Below, piece by piece: positions 8,239 through 18,300 of a DNA stretch of 33,959 nucleotides. The number at the start of each line of letters is the position of its first letter. Position 1 is the first letter of the stretch. The translations under genes and the position numbers were made by a program. The stretch covers positions 1 through 33,959 of the forward strand of contig JAFTLM010000039.1 of NCBI GenBank assembly GCA_017455945.1. The letters run 5' to 3'. The notes under the pieces were generated by a model. It was not told the DNA's origin and ran no database searches. It was given only the letters and a program-made list of their open reading frames with translations. The stretch comes from Clostridia bacterium. GTDB lineage: Bacteria > Bacillota > Clostridia > Oscillospirales > CAG-272.

Positions 8239-10983
8239 TCAGCTGTTGTCAGCGGCGTTTAAACCGCAGCACTTTTTGTATTTTTTACCGCTTCCGCAAG
8301 GGCAGGGAGCATTCCTGTCGATTTTTTCTGACTTCTTTATTATTACAGTCTTTTTCTGCGGAGCACCCTCAAAGCCCTCTGTAGTTGGCTTTGCAACCTC
8401 TACACGTTTGATTTCGGGAGCCTTGGGAGAAACGGTAAGGACTATTCTGACAGTGGTTTCTCTTATTTCGTCAACCATTGCGTCGAATATATCGGCACCC
8501 TGGATTCGGTATTCGTTTACGGGATCTCGTTGAGCATAGGATTGAAGCCCGATTTCGTGCTTGAGTTCGTCCATCACGTCAAGATGGTCCATCCAGTTTC
8601 TGTCAACAGTCTGAAGCAACGCGGCACGTTCTATTTCACGGAATTGATCGGGACCGAACAACTCTTCTTTCTGAGTGTAAACTTCCATAGCTCTGTTACA
8701 AAGTTTCTCGGTGATTTCTTCTCTGCCAAGCTTTTCAAGTTCTTCGCTCGTGAAGGCAGTATCTTCGTCGGTGAAGAGAATACCCTTGTATTTTTCGCGA
8801 AGACCTTCAATATCCCAGTTGGATTTTACCTCGTTGGAAGTCGCCTGCTCCGCCGCAATGGATATGGTAGCCGTTATCATATTCTTTATGGTGGCTGAGA
8901 TGTCGTTTCCATCAAGAACCTCGCGGCGCTGTTTGTAAATTACCTCACGCTGTTGGTTCATAACGTCGTCGTAGGTCAATACGTTCTTTCTGCGTTTGAA
9001 GTTGTTGTCCTCAATTCTCTTTTGAGCGGATTCAATGGAGTTGGAGAGTATCTTGGCATCTATGGGCGTGTTTTCTTCAAGTCCCAATGCGTTTACAACT
9101 CTTATAAGTCTGTCTGTACCGAACAACCGCATAAGATCATCCTCAAGAGACAAATAGAACTTGGATTCGCCGGGGTCACCCTGACGGCCCGAACGTCCTC
9201 GAAGCTGGTTGTCTATGCGTCGGCTTTCGTGACGCTCCGTGCCGAGAATAAACAGACCTCCCGCTTCCTTTACCTTTTGGGCTTCGGGAGCAATTTCGTT
9301 CTTGAACTTTTCGTAAAGTTCTGCGTATATAGCACGTGCTTCCTTTACTGCCTCGTCGTCAATTTCAGCGGTTCCCGTTGACATTGCAATAAGATTTTCA
9401 TCTATTTCACGTTTTCTCATCTCGTTTTTAGCCATATATTCGGGATTTCCGCCAAGCATAATGTCGGTTCCTCGACCTGCCATATTCGTGGATATGGTAA
9501 CCGCACCAAGCTTACCTGCCTGGGCTATTATCTCAGCCTCTTTTTCGTGATATTTCGCGTTGAGGACAGTATGGGGGATTCCTTTTACTTTCAGCTTGTG
9601 AGAAAGCTCCTCTGATTTTTCAATCGATACCGTACCTACAAGAATAGGCTGCCCTTTTTCGTGACAATCCATTATCTGACGAATAATGGCGTTATACTTA
9701 CCGTTTACGTTTTTGTAAACGCTGTCCGGATGGTCCTTTCTTATCATGGGACGGTTAGTTGGAATTTCGATAACGTCAAGACCGTATATTTCACGGAACT
9801 CTATTTCTTCGGTGAGAGCAGTACCCGTCATACCCGAAAGCTTATTGTACATTCTTAAATAATTCTGGAATGTAATTGTGGCAAGAGTCTTGTTTTCTCT
9901 TTCTATCTTAACGTGTTCTTTTGCCTCAATAGCCTGGTGAAGACCGTTGGAAAAACGGCGGCCGGGCATAATACGGCCTGTGAAAGCATCAACTATCATA
10001 ACACCGTTTTCATTGACAACGTAGTCTATATCGCGGTGCATACAGCCGTGTGCGCGTATAGCCTGGTTTATGTGATGTGCCAATTCGGCGTTTGCCGAGT
10101 CCGTGTATGATTCAACCCCGAAAAACTCTTCGGCTTTTGCCGCCCCCGAGGGAGTAAGAATGGCGTTGTTTGCCTTTTCGTCAACAATGTAATCGGCGTC
10201 AATGTCGCTGTGATCTTCCTTGTCGTCAAGCTCTTTGATGACATATTTTTTCAATTTTCTTACAAAGGCATCCGCACGGTCGTACATATCTGTGGCTTTG
10301 TCGCCCATTCCTGAAATTATAAGAGGGGTTCTTGCCTCGTCGATGAGAATGGAGTCCACCTCGTCCACTATAGCAAAGGCGTGACCTCTCTGGACGGTGC
10401 GTTCCTTGTAAATAGCTCTGTTGTCACGAAGATAGTCGAAACCGAATTCGTTGTTTGTTCCGTATGTTATGTCCGCGTTGTATGCGGCCTTTTTTTCTTC
10501 GTGAGATTGGTCGTGAACGATCAATCCGGTCTTTAAGCCGAGAAATTCGTATACACGTCCCATTTCCTCGCTGTCGCGGCGGGCAAGATAATCGTTTACC
10601 GTAACTATGTGCACGCCGTTGCCGGTAAGTGCGTTGAGATATGCGGGCATAGTGGCAACAAGAGTTTTACCTTCACCGGTTTTCATTTCCGCAATTCGCC
10701 CCTGGTGAAGAATAATACCGCCTATAAGCTGAACCCTGAAGGGCCTTTTGCCGAGAATTCTGTCGTCAGCCTCGCGAACAGCCGCAAAAGCATCGGGAAG
10801 AATGTCGTCAAGAGTTTCTCCTGCCGCCAGTCTTGCTTTGAGGGCAGGAGTGACTGAAGTGAGTTCTTCATTGCTCATAGATTTGTATTTGTCGGCAAGA
10901 GCCTCTATGCTGTCGGTAAGAGCCGTAATTTTCTTTAATTCACGTTCGCTGTAGGTGCCGAATATTTTACTAAAAAGTCCCAT
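8239..10983 (-). CDS. secA: Preprotein translocase ATPase SecA
   Basis: The motor of the Sec pathway, driving secretory preproteins through SecYEG by ATP hydrolysis; it acts in the cytoplasm and at the membrane. The 914-aa length is within the usual range. Seen in order: Walker A GEGKT at residues 103-107, the DEVDSILIDEARTPLIISG motif II region, the preprotein-binding and helicase-like second ATPase domain with GRSGRQGDPGESKFYLSLED, and a C-terminal zinc-binding CPCGSGKKYKKCCG. The zinc motif is complete (three Cys in CxCx8CC plus context), implying SecB-like or phospholipid contacts. The gene is divergent from trmL and heads an operon with two membrane proteins. Recognition is unambiguous. 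Confidence 0.98.
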   Translation of the reverse strand: MGLFSKIFGTYSERELKKITALTDSIEALADKYKSMSNEELTSVTPALKARLAAGETLDDILPDAFAAVREADDRILGKRPFRVQLIGGIILHQGRIAEMKTGEGKTLVATMPAYLNALTGNGVHIVTVNDYLARRDSEEMGRVYEFLGLKTGLIVHDQSHEEKKAAYNADITYGTNNEFGFDYLRDNRAIYKERTVQRGHAFAIVDEVDSILIDEARTPLIISGMGDKATDMYDRADAFVRKLKKYVIKELDDKEDHSDIDADYIVDEKANNAILTPSGAAKAEEFFGVESYTDSANAELAHHINQAIRAHGCMHRDIDYVVNENGVMIVDAFTGRIMPGRRFSNGLHQAIEAKEHVKIERENKTLATITFQNYLRMYNKLSGMTGTALTEEIEFREIYGLDVIEIPTNRPMIRKDHPDSVYKNVNGKYNAIIRQIMDCHEKGQPILVGTVSIEKSEELSHKLKVKGIPHTVLNAKYHEKEAEIIAQAGKLGAVTISTNMAGRGTDIMLGGNPEYMAKNEMRKREIDENLIAMSTGTAEIDDEAVKEARAIYAELYEKFKNEIAPEAQKVKEAGGLFILGTERHESRRIDNQLRGRSGRQGDPGESKFYLSLEDDLMRLFGTDRLIRVVNALGLEENTPIDAKILSNSIESAQKRIEDNNFKRRKNVLTYDDVMNQQREVIYKQRREVLDGNDISATIKNMITATISIAAEQATSNEVKSNWDIEGLREKYKGILFTDEDTAFTSEELEKLGREEITEKLCNRAMEVYTQKEELFGPDQFREIERAALLQTVDRNWMDHLDVMDELKHEIGLQSYAQRDPVNEYRIQGADIFDAMVDEIRETTVRIVLTVSPKAPEIKRVEVAKPTTEGFEGAPQKKTVIIKKSEKIDRNAPCPCGSGKKYKKCCGLNAADNS

Positions 10984-11023
10984 CGGTAACGTATCCTTTC
11001 CTGAAAGAATAAATATTCATCTT

Positions 11024-11029
11024 ATTATA
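11024..11029 (-). promoter_or_regulatory. Probable -10 box of secA operon
   Basis: On the minus strand this is TATAAT, about 40 bp upstream of the secA ATG. No good -35 lies 17 bp further up (TTTTCT is the nearest), so the assignment rests on the -10 and on position. A purine-rich GGAAAGGA ribosome binding site follows before the start. Confidence 0.45.
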
Positions 11030-11091
11030 CTACATTTCGGGCGAAAAGAAAACACTTATTTGTAAATTTTATTGCAAAAGCAAAAAATATA

Positions 11092-11120
11092 TTGAAAAAA
11101 GAAGTAAAAAGATGTATAAT
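11092..11120 (+). promoter_or_regulatory. Sigma-A-type promoter of trmL-mnmA-pcrA
   Basis: TTGAAA at 11092-11097 and TATAAT at 11115-11120 are separated by exactly 17 bp, 34 bp before the trmL ATG. It overlaps no gene and lies in the divergent region shared with secA. Confidence 0.8.
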
Positions 11121-11154
11121 TAAGTAAATATCGCTTATAAAAAGGATTTTAGAA

Positions 11155-11661
11155 ATGGCAAAGATAAACATAGTGTTGCACGAACCCGAAATTCCGCAGA
11201 ATACGGGCAATATAGCGCGAACCTGTGCGGCTACGGGAGCGTCACTCCACCTTATCCGCCCTATGGGCTTTGAGGTGGACGATAAAAAACTGAAGCGTGC
11301 GGGACTTGACTACTGGCATCAGCTTGATATAACCTATTACGACGGGCTTGACGATTTTTATAATAAGCATCCGGAGGCGCAGATATATTATTTTTCAACG
11401 AAAGCACCAAGGGCGTATACCGGGGTTAGCTACGGCGATGAGGTGTTCCTTATGTTCGGTAAAGAGTCCAAAGGACTTCCCGAAGAGCTTCTGAAGGAAA
11501 ATAAACCGAGATGCGTTCGTATACCTATGCGTGAAAATCTCAGGAGCCTTAACCTGTCAAATGCCGCCGCCATAGCGGTTTATGAGGTGCTTCGTCAGCA
11601 TAACTTTGAAAATCTCGTGGAGGAGGGAAGCCTTACTCGCTTCTCGTGGGAGGAAGAATGA
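11155..11661 (+). CDS. trmL: tRNA (cytidine/uridine(34)-2'-O)-methyltransferase TrmL
   Basis: A 168-aa SPOUT-superfamily methyltransferase that adds a 2'-O-methyl group to the wobble nucleotide of certain leucine tRNAs, using S-adenosylmethionine. Visible family elements are the N-terminal HEPEIPQNTGNIARTCAAT, GKESKGLPEELL, and the C-terminal IPMRENLRSLNLSNAAAIAV that forms the knotted cofactor site. The length equals that of the family. The ATG follows AAGGA with 8-bp spacing. Its stop codon overlaps the mnmA start in an ATGA arrangement, coupling two wobble-position modification enzymes in one operon. Confidence 0.96.
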   Translation: MAKINIVLHEPEIPQNTGNIARTCAATGASLHLIRPMGFEVDDKKLKRAGLDYWHQLDITYYDGLDDFYNKHPEAQIYYFSTKAPRAYTGVSYGDEVFLMFGKESKGLPEELLKENKPRCVRIPMRENLRSLNLSNAAAIAVYEVLRQHNFENLVEEGSLTRFSWEEE

Positions 11662-12689
11662 AAAAAGTTATGATAGGTATGAGCGGAGGGGTGGATAGCT
11701 CGGTTGCGGCGTATCTGCTTAAAGCAAACGGATATGACGTTACGGGTGTAACTCTTTTCCTGTGCCGTGAAAATCAGACCGATTCAGCCGATGCCAAAGC
11801 CGTTTCCGATAAAATCGGAATATCGCATATGAGCGATGATATGACCGAAATCTTTTCAAAAAGCGTTATGGACGATTTTGTTAAATGCTATATGGAAGGC
11901 GGAACACCTAACCCCTGTATTGTCTGCAATAAACATATAAAATTCGGAGCTATGCTTGACTATGCTCTGAACGTCGGAATGGATTATATTGCTACAGGAC
12001 ATTATGCACGCATTGAAAAAAACTCGGACGGAAGGCTTTTGTTGCGAAAAGCGAAGGATTTGTCGAAGGATCAGACATACGTCCTCTATTCGCTTACGCA
12101 AGAGCAGCTTTCTCGCGTTGTGTTTCCGCTTGGCGAGCTTTCCAAAAGCGAAGTGCGAGAGATCGCCGAGGCTAACGGATTTGTAAACGCCCATAAGCAG
12201 GACAGTCAGGATATATGCTTCGTGCCCGACGGCGATTATGCCTCTTTTATAGAGAGATATACGGGGAAGACCTTTCCGTGCGGCAGCTTTGTTGACCTGA
12301 ACGGAAACGTGCTTGGCGAGCATAAAGGAATTATAAGATATACCGTGGGTCAGCGAAAAGGGCTTGGCATAGCTCTTGGAAAGCCCGCATTCGTGTGTGC
12401 TAAAAATATTGAGGAAAACACAGTGGTGCTTGGCGATAACAGCGACCTGTTTTCTTCTGTGCTTACCGCCCACGACGTAAATCTTATAAGCTGTGACAGC
12501 ATAGATGAACCTATGAGAGTTGCGGCAAAGGTAAGATATAATCAAAAGGAACAGCCCGCTACCGTCGTCGGTATCGGTGACGGAAAAATAAGAGTAGAAT
12601 TTGACGAACCCCAACGAGCTATATCAAAAGGACAGTCCGTGGTGCTTTATGACGGAGATATAGTCGTTGGCGGAGGAATAATAGATTAG
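11658..12689 (+). CDS. mnmA: tRNA-specific 2-thiouridylase MnmA
   Basis: Catalyses ATP-dependent 2-thiolation of uridine 34 in Lys, Glu and Gln tRNAs, taking sulfur from a persulfide relay. The PP-loop SGGVDSS is at residues 9-15. The predicted nucleophilic cysteine is C90 in NPCIVCNK and the second active-site cysteine is C187 in DSQDICF. ATGHYARI, KDQTYVLY and the C-terminal beta-barrel (VRYNQKEQPA) are also present. A GTG at 11646 would give a longer form, but the ATG at 11658 has GGGAGGA just upstream and begins exactly where other MnmA proteins do, so it is preferred. The start overlaps the trmL stop by 4 bases. Length is 343 aa, slightly short but complete. Confidence 0.96.
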   Translation: MKKVMIGMSGGVDSSVAAYLLKANGYDVTGVTLFLCRENQTDSADAKAVSDKIGISHMSDDMTEIFSKSVMDDFVKCYMEGGTPNPCIVCNKHIKFGAMLDYALNVGMDYIATGHYARIEKNSDGRLLLRKAKDLSKDQTYVLYSLTQEQLSRVVFPLGELSKSEVREIAEANGFVNAHKQDSQDICFVPDGDYASFIERYTGKTFPCGSFVDLNGNVLGEHKGIIRYTVGQRKGLGIALGKPAFVCAKNIEENTVVLGDNSDLFSSVLTAHDVNLISCDSIDEPMRVAAKVRYNQKEQPATVVGIGDGKIRVEFDEPQRAISKGQSVVLYDGDIVVGGGIID

Positions 12690-12697
12690 GAGCAAAA

Positions 12698-15100
12698 ATG
12701 ACACTTGAACAAAGATATTTAGATGCAAAAAAGACACTTTTTGATAAAGCGTATTCGTCTTTGAACGATATGCAAAAAGATGCGGTGTTTACCGTTAACA
12801 ACCCACTTCTTGTAATAGCGGGAGCGGGAAGCGGAAAAACTACCGTTCTTGTCCGCCGAATAGCCTTTATCATTAAGTACGGAAACGCTTACCACAGTAC
12901 ATACGTCCCCTACGGAGTAGACGAAGAACACGTTTCAAGCCTGGAAAAAGCTGCTGAAAATGTTGACGGAGAAGAGCTTGAAGCCATACTTTCGCAGTTC
13001 TCCTCAAGTCCCTGTGAACCCTGGAGAATGCTGGCTATTACCTTTACCAATAAAGCCGCAAAAGAAATCAAAGACAGATTGGCGTCAGAGGTCGGAAATG
13101 AGGATATCTCAAAAGAGGTATGGGCTGGTACCTTCCACTCGATTTGTATGCGTATCCTCCGCACTCACGGCGAGAAGGTGGGCTACCGTGCGGGATTTTC
13201 GATTTACGATGCCGATGACAGCAAAAAAGCAATAGCCACGGCTATGAAAAATCTCAATATAGACGAAAAAGCATTCCCCATAAAAGTGGTTGCCAATATC
13301 ATCAGTGACGCCAAAAACCGCCTCCTTAACCCCGAAATGTTTGAGAGTGAAGCGGGAAACGACTTCAGACTAAAAAAGGTCGCCGCTATTTATAAACAGT
13401 ACCAGACAACTATGATGCAGTCCAACGTCCTTGACTTCGACGACATCATAATGAAAACCGTTGAACTCCTCGACAAATTTGAAGAGGTGCGTAAAAACTA
13501 CCAAGCACGCTTCAAATACGTGTGCGTTGACGAGTATCAGGACACCAACGAGGCGCAGTTCAAGCTCACCGCGCTCCTTGCGGGAGGATACCGTAATCTT
13601 ATGGTCGTGGGCGACGATGACCAGAGTATATACAAATTCCGCGGAGCAACCATCGAAAATATCCTTAATTTTGACAGAGTGTTCAGCGACGCCAAGGTCA
13701 TCAAGCTTGAGCAAAACTACCGCTCAACACAAACCATACTCGACGCCGCAAACGCGGTTATCAAGAATAACGTGGGCAGAAGAGGGAAGAACCTCTGGAC
13801 GAATGCGGGAGCAGGCGAGAAAATATACGTAAAAAAGACCGAGGACCAGAATTCCGAAGCCAGATTTATCGTCGATAAGATAAATTCTTACGTTTCCGCA
13901 AAGAAAGCCGAATTTAAGGACTTTGCGGTGCTTTACAGAAATAACGCCCAGTCAAGTACCATAGAAAAGACCTTCGCCAAAAGCGGAATCCCATACAGAA
14001 TGCTTGGCGGTACACGCTTTAACGACCGTAAAGAAATCAGAGATATCGTTGCCTACCTGCACGTTATAGAAAACCACGATGACAGAGAACGACTTCTCCG
14101 TATCATCAACGTGCCCAGCCGTAAGATAGGAGATAAAACCCTTGAGGCAGTGGAGGATATCGCGGGCGAGCAGGGCTGTTCAATGTTCGACGTCATAGAA
14201 AACGCCGATAAATATAAAGCCCTTGAGAAAAGCGCGGGTAAGCTTATGGCGTTTGCCGACCTCATAAACTACTTGGGAGGCATCGCGGAGGATATTTCGA
14301 TAGAAGGCCTTATCAGAGAGACCCTCGACCGTTCGGGATACCGACAGATGCTTATTGACGGCGGCGAGCCCGAGCAGGAAAGACTTGATAACCTTGACGA
14401 ATTTATTTCGGGCGCAATCGATTATGAGCGTTCGCTTGAAAATGACCCCGATTTACCCCCCACACTCTTCGGCTTCCTTGAGGAAAATGCCCTCGTCGCA
14501 GACGTGGATAAATATGACGATAAAGCGGATGCCGTGGTGCTTATGACCGTGCATAGCTCTAAAGGACTTGAATTTCCCATAGTCTTCCTGCCCGGTATGG
14601 AGGACGGAATATTCCCCGGTATGCAGTCGGTTATGGGAAGCGATGCCGAAATAGAAGAGGAACGCCGCCTTGCCTACGTGGCAATTACACGTGCAAAAAG
14701 GGAACTCTTTATCAGCCACGTGAACAGCCGCCTGCTCTATGGAAAAACCTCATATAACCCCGAGTCGAGATTTTTGAGAGAGATCCCCGATGAGCTTGTA
14801 AAACGTGACGAGCCCTTTTCGCAGATGCGGAAGCTTAACAGCCTGCCCTTTGATAGCGGCTACGATAAACCCAGATACGAAAAGATAACCATAAACCGTA
14901 ATACTTCCGCACGTCCCGCCGCCCCGATGGGTAAAAAAGAAACCTTCAATGAGGGCGACGTGGTAGAACACGCAACCTTTGGCAGAGGAGAAATCCTTTC
15001 CGCAAAAATTGTGGGTGCCGATACACTATACGAAATCGCCTTTGATAAGGTGGGAACCAAGAAGCTTATGGCAAGCTTCGCAAAGCTCAAAAAAATATGA
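12698..15100 (+). CDS. pcrA: ATP-dependent DNA helicase PcrA/UvrD
   Basis: An 800-aa superfamily 1A 3'-5' DNA helicase for nucleotide excision repair, removal of recombination intermediates and replication support. All helicase motifs are visible: Walker A AGAGSGKTT, AITFTNKAAKE, motif II VDEYQDTNEAQ, motif III GDDDQSIYKFRGA, the QNYRST motif, VHSSKGLEFPIVFLPGMEDG and the motif VI region YVAITRAKRELF. The C-terminal segment (GDVVEHATFGRGEIL to the end) is the small Tudor-like domain that contacts RNA polymerase in PcrA. Between the Walker A and the next motif there is an insert of about 35 acidic residues (around VDEEHVSSLEKAAENVDGEE) not usual in PcrA. AGGAGC precedes the ATG, 8 bp after mnmA. 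Confidence 0.96.
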   Translation: MTLEQRYLDAKKTLFDKAYSSLNDMQKDAVFTVNNPLLVIAGAGSGKTTVLVRRIAFIIKYGNAYHSTYVPYGVDEEHVSSLEKAAENVDGEELEAILSQFSSSPCEPWRMLAITFTNKAAKEIKDRLASEVGNEDISKEVWAGTFHSICMRILRTHGEKVGYRAGFSIYDADDSKKAIATAMKNLNIDEKAFPIKVVANIISDAKNRLLNPEMFESEAGNDFRLKKVAAIYKQYQTTMMQSNVLDFDDIIMKTVELLDKFEEVRKNYQARFKYVCVDEYQDTNEAQFKLTALLAGGYRNLMVVGDDDQSIYKFRGATIENILNFDRVFSDAKVIKLEQNYRSTQTILDAANAVIKNNVGRRGKNLWTNAGAGEKIYVKKTEDQNSEARFIVDKINSYVSAKKAEFKDFAVLYRNNAQSSTIEKTFAKSGIPYRMLGGTRFNDRKEIRDIVAYLHVIENHDDRERLLRIINVPSRKIGDKTLEAVEDIAGEQGCSMFDVIENADKYKALEKSAGKLMAFADLINYLGGIAEDISIEGLIRETLDRSGYRQMLIDGGEPEQERLDNLDEFISGAIDYERSLENDPDLPPTLFGFLEENALVADVDKYDDKADAVVLMTVHSSKGLEFPIVFLPGMEDGIFPGMQSVMGSDAEIEEERRLAYVAITRAKRELFISHVNSRLLYGKTSYNPESRFLREIPDELVKRDEPFSQMRKLNSLPFDSGYDKPRYEKITINRNTSARPAAPMGKKETFNEGDVVEHATFGRGEILSAKIVGADTLYEIAFDKVGTKKLMASFAKLKKI

Positions 15101-15104
15101 CGTT

Positions 15105-15133
15105 AAGCGCGCGGGAAGACCACGCGCTTTTCT
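15105..15133 (+). terminator. Intrinsic terminator after pcrA
   Basis: A 7-bp GC-rich stem (15105-15111 with 15123-15129), possibly extended by inner G-C pairs around a mismatch, followed by a short T run (15128-15131). It starts 5 bp past the pcrA stop. Confidence 0.6.
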
Positions 15134-15287
15134 GTGTGATCTCATATCAGTGCGAAAAATTCAAGATAATTTGCTGTAATTTTTTAAGGAAACCCTGAGA
15201 AAATTGGTGTACAATAGAAGAGAAAATTTGTGAAATATGTATATATGATGTTTGAATATTTCGTTTGATTTGCCGAAACTGTTTTTA

Positions 15288-15316
15288 TTGACTTTCGCAA
15301 ATTAAAGTGATATAAT
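15288..15316 (+). promoter_or_regulatory. Promoter of the large secreted protein gene
   Basis: TTGACT (15288-15293) and TATAAT (15311-15316) with a 17-bp spacer. The predicted leader of about 70 nt contains the tandem 15-bp repeat. The rest of the 15134-15287 gap is AT-rich and shows no other recognisable element. Confidence 0.8.
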
Positions 15317-15350
15317 ATTATTATGTATACCAATCCAAATTTGTAAAACA

Positions 15351-15380
15351 TTTTATAAAACATAATTTTATAAAACATAA
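15351..15380 (+). repeat. Two perfect tandem copies of a 15-bp repeat
   Basis: The unit TTTTATAAAACATAA occurs at 15351-15365 and 15366-15380 and runs directly into the AGGAG ribosome binding site (15381-15385) of the 2163-aa protein. A partial third copy (GTAAAACA) precedes it. Copy-number change would alter leader length without changing the coding frame. Confidence 0.9.
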
Positions 15381-15391
15381 AGGAGAATTCT

Positions 15392-18300
15392 ATGAACGCA
15401 AAAAAATTACTTGCGCTTTTGTTGACGGTAGTAATGCTCGTTTCGGCACTTCCTCTCGGCGTGTTCGCCGCAGAAGAAACGGAACCCGTAACCGAGAGCA
15501 CAACCGAAACAACAGCCTACGAAAGCCAGGACTATTATTGGAAATTGGATTTCAATAAAGCCACGGTTTCAGACACTGCGACCACCGTGTTTGATGCAGG
15601 TAAAACAGACCCTGCATACAACCCCTACGGCTTTGGTCTTTCCGGTGCTACCAACTTAACAAAAGCATACGTAAAGAAGCGTGCCGAGGGGGATAACTAT
15701 GTGCATGTTGCATACGATATTCACCAAAACTCTTCTTGGCGCGGTGCACAAATCAGCGTCGGAAAAGACGGAATGTCTGCTTCTGTCTTTAATACCATAT
15801 CCTTTGAAATGGATTTCCGTTGGCAGGGATATGCCTATACAACAGATGAACATACCTTTACAAGAGGTGACATTCCGCTTGTACAGATCAGACGTTATGC
15901 CAATAACCCATATACCTTTATTATGGCAAGAGAGAGAGACAATGGAGACCTTAATTTGTACGTAAACAAAATGGCTAATGCAAACTTCATCACAACCATA
16001 AAGAAGGGTGCGGAAAAGTTTACAAATATAAAGGTCGTCTATTACGATATAACTCAAACCTATTCGATATACATCGACGGTGTTCTCGTTGCGGAAGGTA
16101 AAACCACAAGCAACGATTACAGAAGTGATTCGTACGTTACGTCCACCTTTGAACAGTATGATATGTTCAATACGTCCCGTGAACAGAATCCTACCTCGAA
16201 TCCTTACATTACGTTCCAGGTTATGAGACTTGACTACGGCACCAAAAACTACGTCGACGGTAAATGTGCTTGCGGTGTCACGACGAAAATTATACCGCCT
16301 ATACAATTTGATATCGATAACCTTATCGTAAGAAATTACGATATCAAAGAGGGCGTGACCCCATATTATGAAAACACCTTTGATGCAACGTTTTCCGGAC
16401 TTGTTGACGGAGCGGGCGGAAATGCCTATACCTGGCACAAACTCGGTTCTCAATATACTACCAACGACGGAACCTTTTGCGTAAGCAAGGGTACCTATAC
16501 CGGAAATACCTACGTAGACGTAGAGCCCGGCGGACGCTTTAATCTTAAGGACGTATATCAGTTTGTCCAGGACGGAAACTACGTAATAGAATTTAATGCC
16601 CGTGCTACCTCTGCGGGAAATAACCCATTACTCAGAATGCATACCGGTTCTGATACACAGGCTTGGCTGACCGTTGACCAAGACGGATATTTATACCTCA
16701 GCGGAATAAAGACAACGGCGCAAATAACCGCTCACAAGGACGCAGAGGGAAATATTATCAATCAGGATCAATGGACGAAGATTGCACTTGCCGTTACCGT
16801 TGATAAGGGCGGCGCTGCCATAGGTAAAATAAGTAACTATCTTGATATAAAAGCAAACGACAGTCTCCGTTACCAGCTTGCTCTTTTCGTTGACGGCGAC
16901 CTTGTTGCCGTAAACGGTGACGTGACAAGAGCTGAATTTTTGCGAAGCGGAAGCACCGGAAGCAATTTTAAATTGCTTGATGACAGAGAAGTCACAAAGA
17001 AGGCGGTTACAGAGGAGCCTGCTGCCGCAACGCTTGCAACGTATACCAAGCTTGACTACGTAAGAACAATAAACACAGATAATAAGGCTTATTACTACTA
17101 TGACACCGCAACCGGTGATATCTATCAGCTTCAGTATGATGCTGACGGAGTATTCGTTCCGGGTACTGTAAGCGAGGGTGTCGGTACGGGAAGTATATGG
17201 CTTGACGTTACGGGCACCAATCACGCCGACGTTATCGGCTTCTTTAACAATAATGATACCTCAGAAAAACCCGGCAGTAATATCTCGGGTGCTGTAGACA
17301 ACCTTAAAATATACAGCGGCGTTATCCCGCTTGATTACGCCTCTACTCCCTCCGAAACCACGGGTGTGCTTGCCGAGGTTGATTTTACTAAGTTTACTGC
17401 CTCCACATATTCGGGTCGCAAGGGTTGCGTAATGGGGAATTACAAGGGCGGTGACACGGGTGTTGCGCTTTTGGGTAGCTGGCACTCGGACAAAGTAACC
17501 AATAACGAGGGATATTCAACGTACACAATGACCGCTAACAGTGAGACGTATTTTGACATCTTTACGCAAAATATGGGCGGAAAGATATTCTCTGTAGAGC
17601 TGACTGTCCGCAACCTCGTGCCGAGTGCGAACCTCTGCTTGTTTAAGCTCAGAAGACAGGAATCTCCTACAAAATCTAATTACACCTCAGACCTTTTGTA
17701 CGTAACTCCCGACGGTGATCTTTACTATACAGCAAATTCCACAAATTACTTCCTTTGCGATAAAGACGGAAATCGCTATAACGTCGGCGGCGAAACCTGG
17801 ATGACCCCCGAGGCAATAGTTGACGAGACCGGAACAAAAGCGCTTGTTACCTACCTTGTAAACGGTGAGGTGGCGTACTCTGTTCCTCAAGGTGCGGCAA
17901 CCGGTACAGTTCCCACTATGGCGGCTCTCGTTGAGGGTGTTGTTTCCGCAACGGTATTTGGACTCAGAAACGCAATAGACCAGCGTGTACGTTACGTCCA
18001 TACGGGCGGAAACAGTTATTTCTGCACAGATATCAAGAACATCAAGGCAGAATACACAACTCTTCCCGAAATAGTTCAGCAGGCACAGGGCTATTATGAG
18101 GTTGAAGCAAGCGAATTTGGCGGTGGACTTTATTCCGCAAAAATCGACCTTAAAAACTTCGACAAGGGCTATGACGTAAAGCTTCTTATGCCTATGCGTC
18201 AGGTTACTGTAAGTACCCCCACGTACAGCTTTGAAACACTTTACGCAGAGGCTACAACAGGATACCTCTTCTTCAAGCACGACAACGGATACAAGCACTA

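Noticed and set aside
15101..15391. Possible riboswitch or small RNA in the gap before the giant protein gene
   Set aside because: Apart from the terminator, promoter and tandem repeat, the gap is plain AT-rich sequence with no conserved aptamer-like pairing that I can see.
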